A stretch of 7,251 nucleotides of DNA from Planctomycetaceae bacterium (GTDB taxonomy: Bacteria; Planctomycetota; Planctomycetia; Planctomycetales; Planctomycetaceae): the NCBI GenBank assembly GCA_027000105.1, contig JALTOP010000078.1:1-7251 (forward strand). Direction: 5' to 3'. How positions within the stretch are numbered: position 1 is the first letter of the stretch; each line of letters starts with the position of its first letter. The notes beneath the pieces are model-generated. The model was not told the DNA's origin. It made no database searches and saw only the letters and a program-made list of their open reading frames with translations. Shown one piece after another: positions 1 through 6,487 of this stretch. The translations under genes were made by a program, and so were the position numbers.

Positions 1-2429
1 GAGTTCATCTCACCCGGCCCCTGTGCGTACATCTCGCCGGTCAGGTGATTGATTTTGAATGTTGCCACGTCGATCACCCTGACGGCAACCAGTTTTCCCT
101 TTTCAAACTGGTTCATTTCAAGTTCGACGCCATCGGTACATGCTATTTCCTTGATTTGCGGCTTGATCTTCCTGTCGGGATCCTGAAAAGATACGGGATG
201 ATCAAGCGTGATGAGAAGTTGTTCGCAATTGATCACGGAATCCTGAATTGTCGCCCGGACATTTCCGATAAAGTGCACCTGTTCTCCCTTGAATTGCATC
301 TGCTCGTTCCAGAAGACCTCCATCATCTGCATCTGCGGAAGTCTGTTTCCATCCATATCAACATGAACCGGAAACCGGAGAGAACCAGCCCCTGTCACAC
401 GGGAATAGTTAGCCGCGGTATCGACAAGCAGTTCAATCCCTTCAATACGCATAGAGCCGTTCTGGATGTAGGCGTATTTTTGACGATTGCCCAACAGTCG
501 AAACTGTTGGTTCCTTTCGCCCCCGTTTTCAATTTCCATCCCCTCCCCCTGGATCTGGAAATAATCCTCTGCATCAGGAAGTTTTCCAGTCGTCCTGACA
601 TCTCCACTTGTTGCCAGATGGGCAATGTGATACTCGGAAAAGTCCTGCGTGTGCAAAATATCAACCTCGACCTTTTTCGCGTCAACATGCATATTCAATC
701 GGGCTGCGTCCGCCTTTTCACCTGAAGTCTGGCGGATTTCGGAATCGTTCCCTGTCCCATTTTCTTCAGGCTGACGCTTCAAAATGGTTGCAAGCTGATG
801 CGCGGAGCGTTCTTCGAAGTTCAGGGTCAATGTTTCATATTGTCCTTCCAGTGGAGTACTGGCTATCGCGACGTTCCCTTCTGCAATTGCCTTGTGAATT
901 TTCCAGTCATTCCCAACAGGATTCGCGTCATTCCCGATAGAATTTTCGCGAACCGGTTTTTCTCCAGAGACAGGCTGCTCTCCGATTTCAAGAAACAGTC
1001 GGAGTCGGTTCGCGATCATGCCAGAACGATGTTCGGGAGAACGCACGATCGCGTTCCCGTTCAGTGTAACCACTCTGGAGTTCCGCAGACTTCCCGGCGA
1101 GTCAACCGGCTCGAAAGTGAGAGACTCGTTGAACTCCGCTTTCAGCAGGGCAGGGGATTGGCGATCCACCAGCGTACTGTCCTGCCGATTCCTGTGGAAG
1201 CAGGTCAGAACCCCCGGCCCATCGCAGACCGCATAAACCGGTTTGTCATTCTCGTCCAGATGGAATTCCAGTCGGGGGCTTTTCAATTCGACTTCCTGGT
1301 AACTAATCTCGATCAGTGACGAATTCCTTGAATCGGAACTCTCAGGGGATTCCATGATGAGTATCTTTTTGATGAAATCAAAATCGAGCTGCTTTCCTTT
1401 GGCTACCAGATGCTGTTTTTGCGATGAACAGACGACCGGCGTGCCGATAGCCCGCATCGAACCGATTTCCAGTCTGTTCTCGCCGGAAGCGAACGGGCCG
1501 CTCGAACCGGTCTTTTCCGATGTCGTATTTGATCCCGTTTCAACAAATTGCAGTTCCAGCCTGTCGCAGTCGATCGAATCTGTATATCCCTGTTCGATGC
1601 GGATGATGGAAACGTCTTCGACCAGACTCGCCCGTTTTTCCTTCACCTGATAATCAAAACTGCGTTCGCAGTTGACAATGACCGGAGCGGCTTCCGGCTC
1701 CGAAACAAGCGACATTTCCAGATGACCTGTTGACCTGAGATACGAAATCCCCAAAATCTGCGGGTTGTCCCGGTACAACGGCCCATCAAGCATGTCCAGT
1801 TTGAGAAGAATATTGTTGGCCTGCCCTTCGCTTTGCTGGATCTGGAAATGGACCGGGTTGTCGCTACGAAGGTGTTGGGCAGCTCGGGAAAACACAAAAT
1901 TGTTCCCCACGATCTTCAAATCGTTTTCTCCACGTATTACGACCTTTCCTCGCAACATGCCTTCCTGCAGCATGTGCATTTTTATGTCTGAAAGTTCGAC
2001 TGGTTCATCGAAAACAAACGTAGCCGACTCCGCCAGAATGGTGATCGGCCCCGAAACTGCCCCGGAAGAACTGTCGTTACCTTTTGATTTTTGGCTGGAG
2101 GATGAATCCCAGATCATCGCAACGGGACTGATACGGATTTCCGTCTTGCCGTTTTCCTGAATGCGATCGTTAAAAAACAGATGCAGACCATCGGCATGGA
2201 TTTTCACACGCGCATTCATTGTCCAGGGAACATCCGGGAGATACTTCAGGGCTGCTTCCTGACTGATCCGTGGTCCGTTGATCCGGAACGCGCTCTCCGG
2301 TTTCTGCCTTTGCTTCTGTCCGATGGGATCGACACGTCGGATTAACTGTTTCGAAACCTGCGCATAGACGCTGTAAACCCCAAGAACGAGGATCGTCGAG
2401 AACAACGTGAACAGGTAACGTCGAGCCAT
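1..2429 (-). CDS. Large OstA/LptA-like, probable LPS-transport periplasmic protein (LptC/LptA type), 3' end outside window
   Basis: Reading leftward from an ATG at 2429, one frame stays open for 809 codons to the window edge, so the protein is longer than 809 residues. Residues 5-23 form one hydrophobic segment after 'MARR', ending 'VYAQ'; this could be a signal peptide or an LptC-like anchor, and the rest would be periplasmic. The body repeats a pattern of beta segments typical of OstA/LptA: 'MRAIGTPVV' (325-333), 'VTLNGNAIVRSP' (454-465), 'AIAEGNVAI' (514-522), 'HLATSGDV' (604-611), 'VTGAGSLRFP' (678-687) and 'FIGNVRA' (720-726). These are linked by Ser/Asn/Glu-rich low-complexity stretches. 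Known LptC and LptA are under about 200 residues with one beta-jellyroll each, so this would be a multi-jellyroll protein. It follows kdsD closely, as lptC/lptA do in Proteobacteria after kdsD-kdsC. The open frame and start region are seen directly; the family call rests on motif style and context; the transport role is inferred. It could instead be a structural OstA-like envelope protein. Confidence 0.8.
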   Translation of the reverse strand, partial: MARRYLFTLFSTILVLGVYSVYAQVSKQLIRRVDPIGQKQRQKPESAFRINGPRISQEAALKYLPDVPWTMNARVKIHADGLHLFFNDRIQENGKTEIRISPVAMIWDSSSSQKSKGNDSSSGAVSGPITILAESATFVFDEPVELSDIKMHMLQEGMLRGKVVIRGENDLKIVGNNFVFSRAAQHLRSDNPVHFQIQQSEGQANNILLKLDMLDGPLYRDNPQILGISYLRSTGHLEMSLVSEPEAAPVIVNCERSFDYQVKEKRASLVEDVSIIRIEQGYTDSIDCDRLELQFVETGSNTTSEKTGSSGPFASGENRLEIGSMRAIGTPVVCSSQKQHLVAKGKQLDFDFIKKILIMESPESSDSRNSSLIEISYQEVELKSPRLEFHLDENDKPVYAVCDGPGVLTCFHRNRQDSTLVDRQSPALLKAEFNESLTFEPVDSPGSLRNSRVVTLNGNAIVRSPEHRSGMIANRLRLFLEIGEQPVSGEKPVRENSIGNDANPVGNDWKIHKAIAEGNVAIASTPLEGQYETLTLNFEERSAHQLATILKRQPEENGTGNDSEIRQTSGEKADAARLNMHVDAKKVEVDILHTQDFSEYHIAHLATSGDVRTTGKLPDAEDYFQIQGEGMEIENGGERNQQFRLLGNRQKYAYIQNGSMRIEGIELLVDTAANYSRVTGAGSLRFPVHVDMDGNRLPQMQMMEVFWNEQMQFKGEQVHFIGNVRATIQDSVINCEQLLITLDHPVSFQDPDRKIKPQIKEIACTDGVELEMNQFEKGKLVAVRVIDVATFKINHLTGEMYAQGPGEMN
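906..947 (-). repeat. Tandem 21-bp repeat within the OstA-like gene
   Basis: Positions 906-926 and 927-947 match at 16 of 21 bases and share GTCATTCCC. In the protein they give two adjacent heptads, ENSIGND and ANPVGND (residues 495-508). They fall in a linker between two predicted OstA-like segments, so they probably reflect slippage in a poorly constrained region. Confidence 0.55.
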
Positions 2430-2442
2430 CTGATTCAACCGG

Positions 2443-2450
2443 CCCTCCTT
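2443..2450 (-). promoter_or_regulatory. Ribosome binding site with two possible starts for the OstA-like gene
   Basis: The minus strand reads AAGGAGGG, a strong Shine-Dalgarno sequence. The ATG at 2429 lies 13 nt beyond it, which is long. An in-frame TTG at 2438 lies only 4-5 nt beyond and would add three residues (M-N-Q) before 'MARR'. The spacing favours the TTG and codon preference favours the ATG. Either start keeps the N-terminal hydrophobic segment intact. Confidence 0.6.
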
Positions 2451-2460
2451 CCAGCTTTCT

Positions 2461-3486
2461 TCAGGAGTTCAATGCCAGCACCTGGGGCATCAAGGCGATC
2501 AGATCGGTGATGTCGATCAGTCCGATCGGCCTGTCCTGGGCGTTGACCACAGGTAATTCACTCAGCTTGCGCTCGGCAAGCAGGTCAACCGCTTCGCCAA
2601 GCAGGGCTGCTTCACTGATCGTCACGGGATCGGTTGTCATCACCTCCTGCACAGCACGATCCAGAACTTCTTCACGACGACTGGCAAGAATGCGTGCCAG
2701 ATCGCTATCGGTAAATAATCCGCAAAGCCTGCCGTCATCCTCAATAATCATCACTGCTCCTGTTCTGCGGAACTCACCTGCCGTGTGTCCGAATACCTCA
2801 CGAACCGTTTCATTCTTGCTGGCGGTTCGCAGTTCCTTGCCTCTTCTCATGACTTCCGTGACAGGGGTCAGCTTTCGCCCCAACGAACCGGCAGGATGAT
2901 AGAAAGCAAACTCTTCAGAGCTGAACCCGCGAATACGGGCAACCACCAGGGCAAGAGCATCGCCCACGGCCAGCATGGCTGTCGTGCTGGTGGAGGGCGG
3001 TAAACCATGCAGACCGGCTTCACGTAGCCGCCCCAGAGAAATGACCGCCTGTGCCGCATGTCCCAGCGTGCTCAAATTGCTGGCTGTGATCGCAATAACG
3101 GGAATCTCCATCCGCTTTAACACGGGCAACAACCTGCAAACTTCTTCCGTCTCGCCGCTGTTGGAAAGGATCAAAACCACATCATTTGAATGTAAACAGC
3201 CCAAATCGCCATGCACCGCCTCAGCGGGGTGAAGAAAATGCGAACGTGTCCCGGTCGATGAAAATGTGGCTGTAATCTTCTGTCCGACAAGGCCGGCTTT
3301 GCCAATTCCCGTGACGACAACACTCCCCCCGCAACCAGCAATCAATTCCACCGCGTCGCAAAAACCGGCGTCCAACCGCCCAGAAACCGCCTGCAACGCA
3401 GTCGCTTCATGTTCCAGAATCCGTTTGGCTTCCCGAAGGTGGTCGAGATGGGAATGAGGGATTATTTTAGTCGATGCAGTCGCCAT
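2461..3486 (-). CDS. kdsD: D-arabinose-5-phosphate isomerase (KdsD/KpsF family)
   Basis: A cytoplasmic enzyme that interconverts D-ribulose 5-phosphate and D-arabinose 5-phosphate, the first step of Kdo synthesis for LPS. The 341-residue product (E. coli KdsD has 328) has an N-terminal SIS domain (about 54-187) and two CBS domains (about 212-267 and 282-332). Family signatures are visible: 'GIGKAG' with K63, 'HPAEAVHGDLG', 'SNSGETEE' with E115, E156, the 'PPSTSTTAMLAVGDALA' block and 'FYHPAGSLGRKL' with H197. These four residues line up, at a constant +4 offset, with the E. coli residues I recall as catalytic (K59, E111, E152, H193), so the enzyme should be active. The frame is open upstream to 3609, but the ATG at 3486 is preferred: AGGAG lies 5 nt before it, and the extra 41 residues do not resemble the family. 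The gene begins a leftward unit with the OstA-like gene, 22-31 bp downstream. A capsule-type KpsF or GutQ role is possible, but the neighbour favours LPS. Confidence 0.95.
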   Translation of the reverse strand: MATASTKIIPHSHLDHLREAKRILEHEATALQAVSGRLDAGFCDAVELIAGCGGSVVVTGIGKAGLVGQKITATFSSTGTRSHFLHPAEAVHGDLGCLHSNDVVLILSNSGETEEVCRLLPVLKRMEIPVIAITASNLSTLGHAAQAVISLGRLREAGLHGLPPSTSTTAMLAVGDALALVVARIRGFSSEEFAFYHPAGSLGRKLTPVTEVMRRGKELRTASKNETVREVFGHTAGEFRRTGAVMIIEDDGRLCGLFTDSDLARILASRREEVLDRAVQEVMTTDPVTISEAALLGEAVDLLAERKLSELPVVNAQDRPIGLIDITDLIALMPQVLALNS

Positions 3487-3536
3487 TTCGACTCCTGATG
3501 TGTTCGCCTGTATCCATATCAATAAGGGGATGTGGT

Positions 3537-3566
3537 CTTGTATCTCAAGAACCGTAAAAAGGTCAA
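3537..3566 (-). promoter_or_regulatory. Candidate sigma-70-type promoter for kdsD
   Basis: On the minus strand TTGACC (3566-3561, 5 of 6 consensus) is followed after 18 bp by TACAAG (3542-3537, 4 of 6). Transcription would begin near 3530 and give a leader of about 45 nt that includes the AGGAG site. The position supports the kdsD start at 3486, because the longer frame would place coding sequence across this promoter. Planctomycete promoters are poorly characterised, so this is only a pattern match. Confidence 0.3.
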
Positions 3567-3716
3567 CGTGAATACAGACAAATAGTTCGTCTGACCTGTT
3601 TGAGATCAACTGATATTTGTATGTGGACGCTATAAGTGGTCGTTATCTGACTGAAGAGATCGGTAGATGGAGAGTCAGCGCAGAAAGGGATGTGACGCAA
3701 ACAGGGCGATTCAGTC

Positions 3717-3743
3717 CTAACCCAATACTAGCCATTGGGTTGG
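3717..3743. repeat. Inverted repeat (hairpin or operator-like)
   Basis: AACCCAAT (3719-3726) and ATTGGGTT (3734-3741) are perfect complements around a 7-base spacer, ACTAGCC. Two more pairs, one a T-G wobble, extend the stem to 10 bp. No T-run follows on either strand, so it does not look like an intrinsic terminator. It lies about 150 bp upstream of the candidate kdsD promoter and could be a regulator binding site, which is speculative. Confidence 0.4.
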
Positions 3744-3979
3744 AACATGCATTCAACGAATGACTCCGAACAACTGACGGGATATTCCCTGCTTCCTGCG
3801 TACCCCCCCTGAACACTCCTGATTGACAGGCTGTTGGGGGACATTGGGGCTATCTGCTGGGGCTATCGCAATGAATAATTGTGTTGGGATGGAATAAACC
3901 ATTTTGGACAATCGGATGCAGAAAATGATGCAAAAAAAACTTAAAATACCTTTGATCATTCAAGACTGATGTGAGAGAA

Positions 3980-4007
3980 TCCGGGGAGATAGCCTCGGAA
4001 TTTTGTT
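3980..4007 (+). terminator. Terminator-like hairpin in the leader of the M50 gene
   Basis: On the plus strand TCCGGGG (3980-3986) pairs with CCTCGGA (3993-3999) around a 6-base loop, giving a 7-bp GC-rich stem with one G-U pair. It is followed by A, then TTTT, G, TT (4001-4007). That is the form of a short intrinsic terminator. It ends about 25 bp before the M50 start, so it could attenuate that gene, end a short upstream transcript, or simply be leader structure. Confidence 0.35.
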
Positions 4008-4031
4008 GCGTTCCTGTTAGGTACAAAGGTG

Positions 4032-5024
4032 ATGAACGCTTCTCAAAACCCACTTTATTGGTCGATCCCGGTCGGCACGTTGTGCGCGACCCGTGTCAGG
4101 ATCAGTTTCTATTTTCCGTTGCTGCTACTTGCGCTCTGTTTGCGTATCAATTTTGCGATCGCTTTGGCTCTTACCGGCATTTTTCTGGTCAGCACGTTGC
4201 TGCACGAACTGATCGGGCATGTGCTTGTTGCCAGATATACAGAGGGGGATGCAGATGAAATCCTCCTTTGGCCTTTTGGCGGTTTGACATGGGTACAACC
4301 GGCCAATACGTTTCAGTCACAATTTTTCACCGCTGCCGGCGGGCCGATCATGAATTTGCTGATTTGTCTGGCGACGCTGCCCACTGTTCTTTGGGTCGAA
4401 GGGGGAACGGCGGTCTTCAACCCGTTCCAGCTCCCTTTTAATGAATTTACCGATCAGTGGTTCCTGCAACTGGTTCTGCTCGTTTTCTTCGTGAATTGGG
4501 CATTGGCTCTGCTGAATCTGCTTCCTGTCTACCCACTCGATGGCGGGCGTATGGTTGAGGCATGCCTGTACGATTACGGTTCAGAGCTCGAACGTAAAAG
4601 CCTCTGTCTGAAAATTGGCCTGGTGACAGGCATGCTTCTAATGATGCTCGGTATTTATCTCGACAATGTCTGGGTCGTGGCGCTTTCCTCGATGTTGATG
4701 CTGCTTGGCATTCTCGAAGGAGCGAATCAACATTGGGGAGGATCGTACGATGATTCGTTCATGGGCTACGATTTTTCCCAGGGCTACACCTCACTCGAGC
4801 AGGATGAAAGACGCGAAAAAGAACCTCGAAAAAGCTATTGGGCCAGACGCAGGGAACGGAAACAGGCCGAGAAACAGCGAATGCTCGAAGATGCGAGAAT
4901 TGCAGACGAACGGAAACTCGACCGCCTCCTGGCGAAGGTGCACGAATCAGGCTACGATTCCCTCAATACACAGGAGAAACGTTTTCTGCAAAAGGCCAGC
5001 AAAAACTACCGAGCCAACAAATAA
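4032..5024 (+). CDS. Site-2-protease-like M50 membrane metalloprotease homologue with altered HExxxH motif
   Basis: A 330-residue integral membrane protein of the M50/SpoIVFB type, a family that cleaves substrates within the membrane using one zinc ion. Hydrophobic stretches lie near residues 25-66, 103-122, 143-165 and 194-230, consistent with about six membrane segments. The first metal motif is H58-E-L-I-G-H63, one residue longer than the usual HExxH. The rest of the family pattern is present: 'GDADEILLWPFGGL' (72-85), 'GGPIMNLL' (103-110) and the second metal-binding block 'NLLPVYPLDGGR' with D170. No PDZ or CBS domain is visible. The C-terminus is a highly charged, probably helical stretch (about 255-295) followed by a compact segment (about 296-327) containing 'ESGYDSLNTQEKRFL', resembling the tail of many bacterial rhomboid proteases. 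ATG 4032 is chosen, with AGG 10 nt upstream; a GTG at 4029 is also in frame and adds one residue. The gene stands alone: divergent from kdsD and convergent with dapL. The substrate is unknown. Confidence 0.9.
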   Translation: MNASQNPLYWSIPVGTLCATRVRISFYFPLLLLALCLRINFAIALALTGIFLVSTLLHELIGHVLVARYTEGDADEILLWPFGGLTWVQPANTFQSQFFTAAGGPIMNLLICLATLPTVLWVEGGTAVFNPFQLPFNEFTDQWFLQLVLLVFFVNWALALLNLLPVYPLDGGRMVEACLYDYGSELERKSLCLKIGLVTGMLLMMLGIYLDNVWVVALSSMLMLLGILEGANQHWGGSYDDSFMGYDFSQGYTSLEQDERREKEPRKSYWARRRERKQAEKQRMLEDARIADERKLDRLLAKVHESGYDSLNTQEKRFLQKASKNYRANK

Positions 5025-5076
5025 GAGCCAAACGAAAGTACCCAAGCCGTAGCCAATCAGACCGTACCTCATGAAT

Positions 5077-5099
5077 AATCCGGTTTAGCGAACCAGATT
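5077..5099 (-). terminator. Possible dapL terminator hairpin spanning the stop codon
   Basis: On the minus strand AATCTGGTT (5099-5091) pairs with AACCGGATT (5085-5077) around the loop CGCTA, giving a 9-bp stem with one G-U pair. The dapL TAA (5087-5085) sits at the loop-stem edge, and the AT-rich ATTC follows. The T-run is poor, so termination strength is doubtful. Nothing stronger is visible in the 60-bp gap (5025-5084) between the converging genes. Confidence 0.35.
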
Positions 5100-6317
5100 C
5101 TGGAACCGGTTGACTGCTTCTTCGATATTCTCGCGGGAATTGAAAGCACTGAGACGGAAGTAGCCTTCGCCCGAAGCGCCGAATCCGCTTCCTGGGGTTC
5201 CCACCAGATGTGCCTTGTGCAGCAGTTCGTCAAAGAAGCCCCAGCTGTCGAAACCCTCAGGCGTTTTCAGCCAGACATACGGAGCATTTTCGCCGCCATG
5301 TACGTCGATGCCAACCTTCTCAAGTCCTTCACGCAACCGGGCTGCGTTTTCCAGGTAGAAATCGACCAGCTGTTTCGTCTGTTCGCGACCTTCTGGTGAG
5401 TAAACAGCCTCGGCTCCACGCTGAACAATGTAGGAAACACCGTTGAATTTCGTGCTCTGCCTGCGGTTCCAAAGCTGATGCAGACTGACAGACTCTCCCG
5501 TTGCACTGCTGGCGCAAACAGATTTCGGAACCACGGTGAACGCGCAACGGGTGCCAGTGAAACCCGCGTTCTTGCTGAAACTGCGAAACTCGATGGCGAC
5601 CTCATCCGCTCCCTCAATTTCAAAGATGGAGTGTGGAATTTCGGGATCGCTGATGAACGCCTCGTAGGCAGCATCAAACAGAATGATCGCACTGTGCTCA
5701 TGTGCGTAATCAACCCAAGCTTTAAGCACTTCCCTGCTCGCCACAACCCCGGTCGGATTATTCGGATAGCACAGATAGATCAGATCAACCGGTTCACTGG
5801 GGAAATCGGGAACAAAATTGTTCTCGGCTGTCACCGGAAGATAGACAAGCCCTTCGTACCGTCCCTGTTCATCCGCCTGGCCGGTATGTCCTGCCATGAC
5901 GTTCGTATCGACATAGACCGGGTAGACCGGGTCAAGCACAGCAATACGGTTGTCGTTTCCAAAGATATCCAGAATATTACCGGTATCACATTTGCTCCCA
6001 TCTGAAACAAAGATTTCGTCCGCAGAAATGGAAACACCGCGATCCTGATAATCGAACCGGGCAATTTTTTCTCGGAGAAATTCGTATCCCTGCTCCGGGC
6101 CGTATCCGTGAAATGTTTCCCGCTTCGCCATTTCGTCGATCGCCTCATGCATGGCTGTAATGACCGCTTGCGGGAGCGGTTCAGTGACATCGCCAATTCC
6201 CAGTTTGATCACGTCGGCTTCAGGGTGCGATTCACAAAACGAGTTCACCCTTTTGGCAATTTCCGGAAACAGGTAACCCGCTTTCAATTTGAGATAGTGA
6301 TCGTTGATGCTCGTCAT
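5085..6317 (-). CDS. dapL: LL-diaminopimelate aminotransferase
   Basis: A cytoplasmic PLP enzyme that converts tetrahydrodipicolinate directly to LL-diaminopimelate with glutamate as amino donor, bypassing the DapD/DapC/DapE steps for lysine and peptidoglycan. The 410 residues match the usual family length and cover a complete class I/II aminotransferase fold. DapL-typical features include the N-terminal 'YLFPEIAKRV' and 'IKLGIGDVTEPLP', then 'GYGPEQGYEFLR', 'SDGSKCDTGN' (105-114, cofactor phosphate loop), 'YPNNPTG' (184-190), 'DAAYEAF' (215-221, D215 and Y218 towards the cofactor), 'FRSFSKNAGFTGTR' with the Schiff-base K249, and 'FRLSAF' with R388 for substrate carboxylate binding. All key residues are present, so it should be active. 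The start is the ATG at 6317, where the family N-terminus begins; no good Shine-Dalgarno sequence precedes it, only a purine-rich GAAGCGA. It lies downstream of rpoC on the same strand, 170 bp away. Confidence 0.96.
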   Translation of the reverse strand: MTSINDHYLKLKAGYLFPEIAKRVNSFCESHPEADVIKLGIGDVTEPLPQAVITAMHEAIDEMAKRETFHGYGPEQGYEFLREKIARFDYQDRGVSISADEIFVSDGSKCDTGNILDIFGNDNRIAVLDPVYPVYVDTNVMAGHTGQADEQGRYEGLVYLPVTAENNFVPDFPSEPVDLIYLCYPNNPTGVVASREVLKAWVDYAHEHSAIILFDAAYEAFISDPEIPHSIFEIEGADEVAIEFRSFSKNAGFTGTRCAFTVVPKSVCASSATGESVSLHQLWNRRQSTKFNGVSYIVQRGAEAVYSPEGREQTKQLVDFYLENAARLREGLEKVGIDVHGGENAPYVWLKTPEGFDSWGFFDELLHKAHLVGTPGSGFGASGEGYFRLSAFNSRENIEEAVNRFQNLVR

Positions 6318-6487
6318 CGGTTTCGCTTCAAAATGTTAAACAGAAATAAAGGATGAAAAGGTGAAACAGGGACAAAGCAAGTGAGCCGGGGATGATGACA
6401 TCTCCGGCTCGACAAGACTGAAATCATACCGAACCATATTGGAACCGGTAGACAGAACCAATTATTCCAAGGCTTGTTCCGGGGCCA
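6318..6487 (-). other. rpoC-dapL intergenic region
   Basis: This 170-bp spacer holds one clear element, the hairpin at 6383-6410. The dapL-proximal side (6318-6380) is AT-rich on the minus strand and may contain a dapL promoter, but no pair of boxes with good spacing stands out. No riboswitch-like fold or small gene was recognised. Confidence 0.5.
6383..6410 (-). terminator. Probable rpoC terminator hairpin
   Basis: GAGCCGGGGA (6383-6392) and TCTCCGGCTC (6401-6410) form a stem with an 8-base loop. Seven outer pairs are perfect and GC-rich; read on the minus strand one inner position is an A-C mismatch, followed by two further pairs. Downstream on that strand comes a moderately T-rich stretch (ACTTGCTTTGTC) rather than a clean T-run. 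It lies 78 bp after the rpoC stop, a sensible place to end the rpoBC transcript before dapL. Confidence 0.5.

Larger units (their letters stand above)
3487..4031. other. Divergent intergenic region between kdsD and the M50 gene
   Basis: This 545-bp stretch has no convincing gene. It carries the candidate kdsD promoter (3537-3566), a perfect 8-bp inverted repeat (3719-3741), three G-runs (3836-3840, 3846-3849, 3859-3862), two copies of GGGGCTATC 13 bp apart (3846-3854 and 3859-3867), an A8 tract (3932-3939) and a terminator-like hairpin (3980-3999). Small minus-strand frames of 67-68 codons (3753-3959 and 3850-4053) lack ribosome binding sites and recognisable content. The length is generous for a promoter region alone, so a small RNA is possible but not shown. 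Confidence 0.6.

Noticed and set aside
45..725. Plus-strand open frame of 226 codons
   Set aside because: It lies antisense to the minus-strand OstA-like gene, has no recognisable motif, and its residues read as a shadow. The minus frame is open for 809 codons with a strong ribosome site.
798..2160. Several plus-strand open frames (798-1319, 1354-1650, 1765-2160)
   Set aside because: They are all antisense to the same long minus-strand gene, overlap each other in different frames and show no domain-like content.
3487..3609. 41-codon upstream extension of kdsD
   Set aside because: The extension has no family similarity, covers a plausible promoter, and the ATG at 3486 has AGGAG at 5 nt.
3836..3885. 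Possible G-quadruplex
   Set aside because: Only three runs of four or more G are close together; the fourth has three G and lies about 20 bases away.
3753..3959. 68-codon minus-strand frame with a hydrophobic N-terminus in the divergent spacer
   Set aside because: No Shine-Dalgarno sequence precedes it, nothing beyond the short hydrophobic start is protein-like, and an overlapping frame (3850-4053) is equally weak.
3952..3980. Possible promoter for the M50 gene (TTGATC, 17 bp, GAGAAT)
   Set aside because: Both boxes match only 4 of 6, and transcription would start inside the hairpin at 3980-3999.
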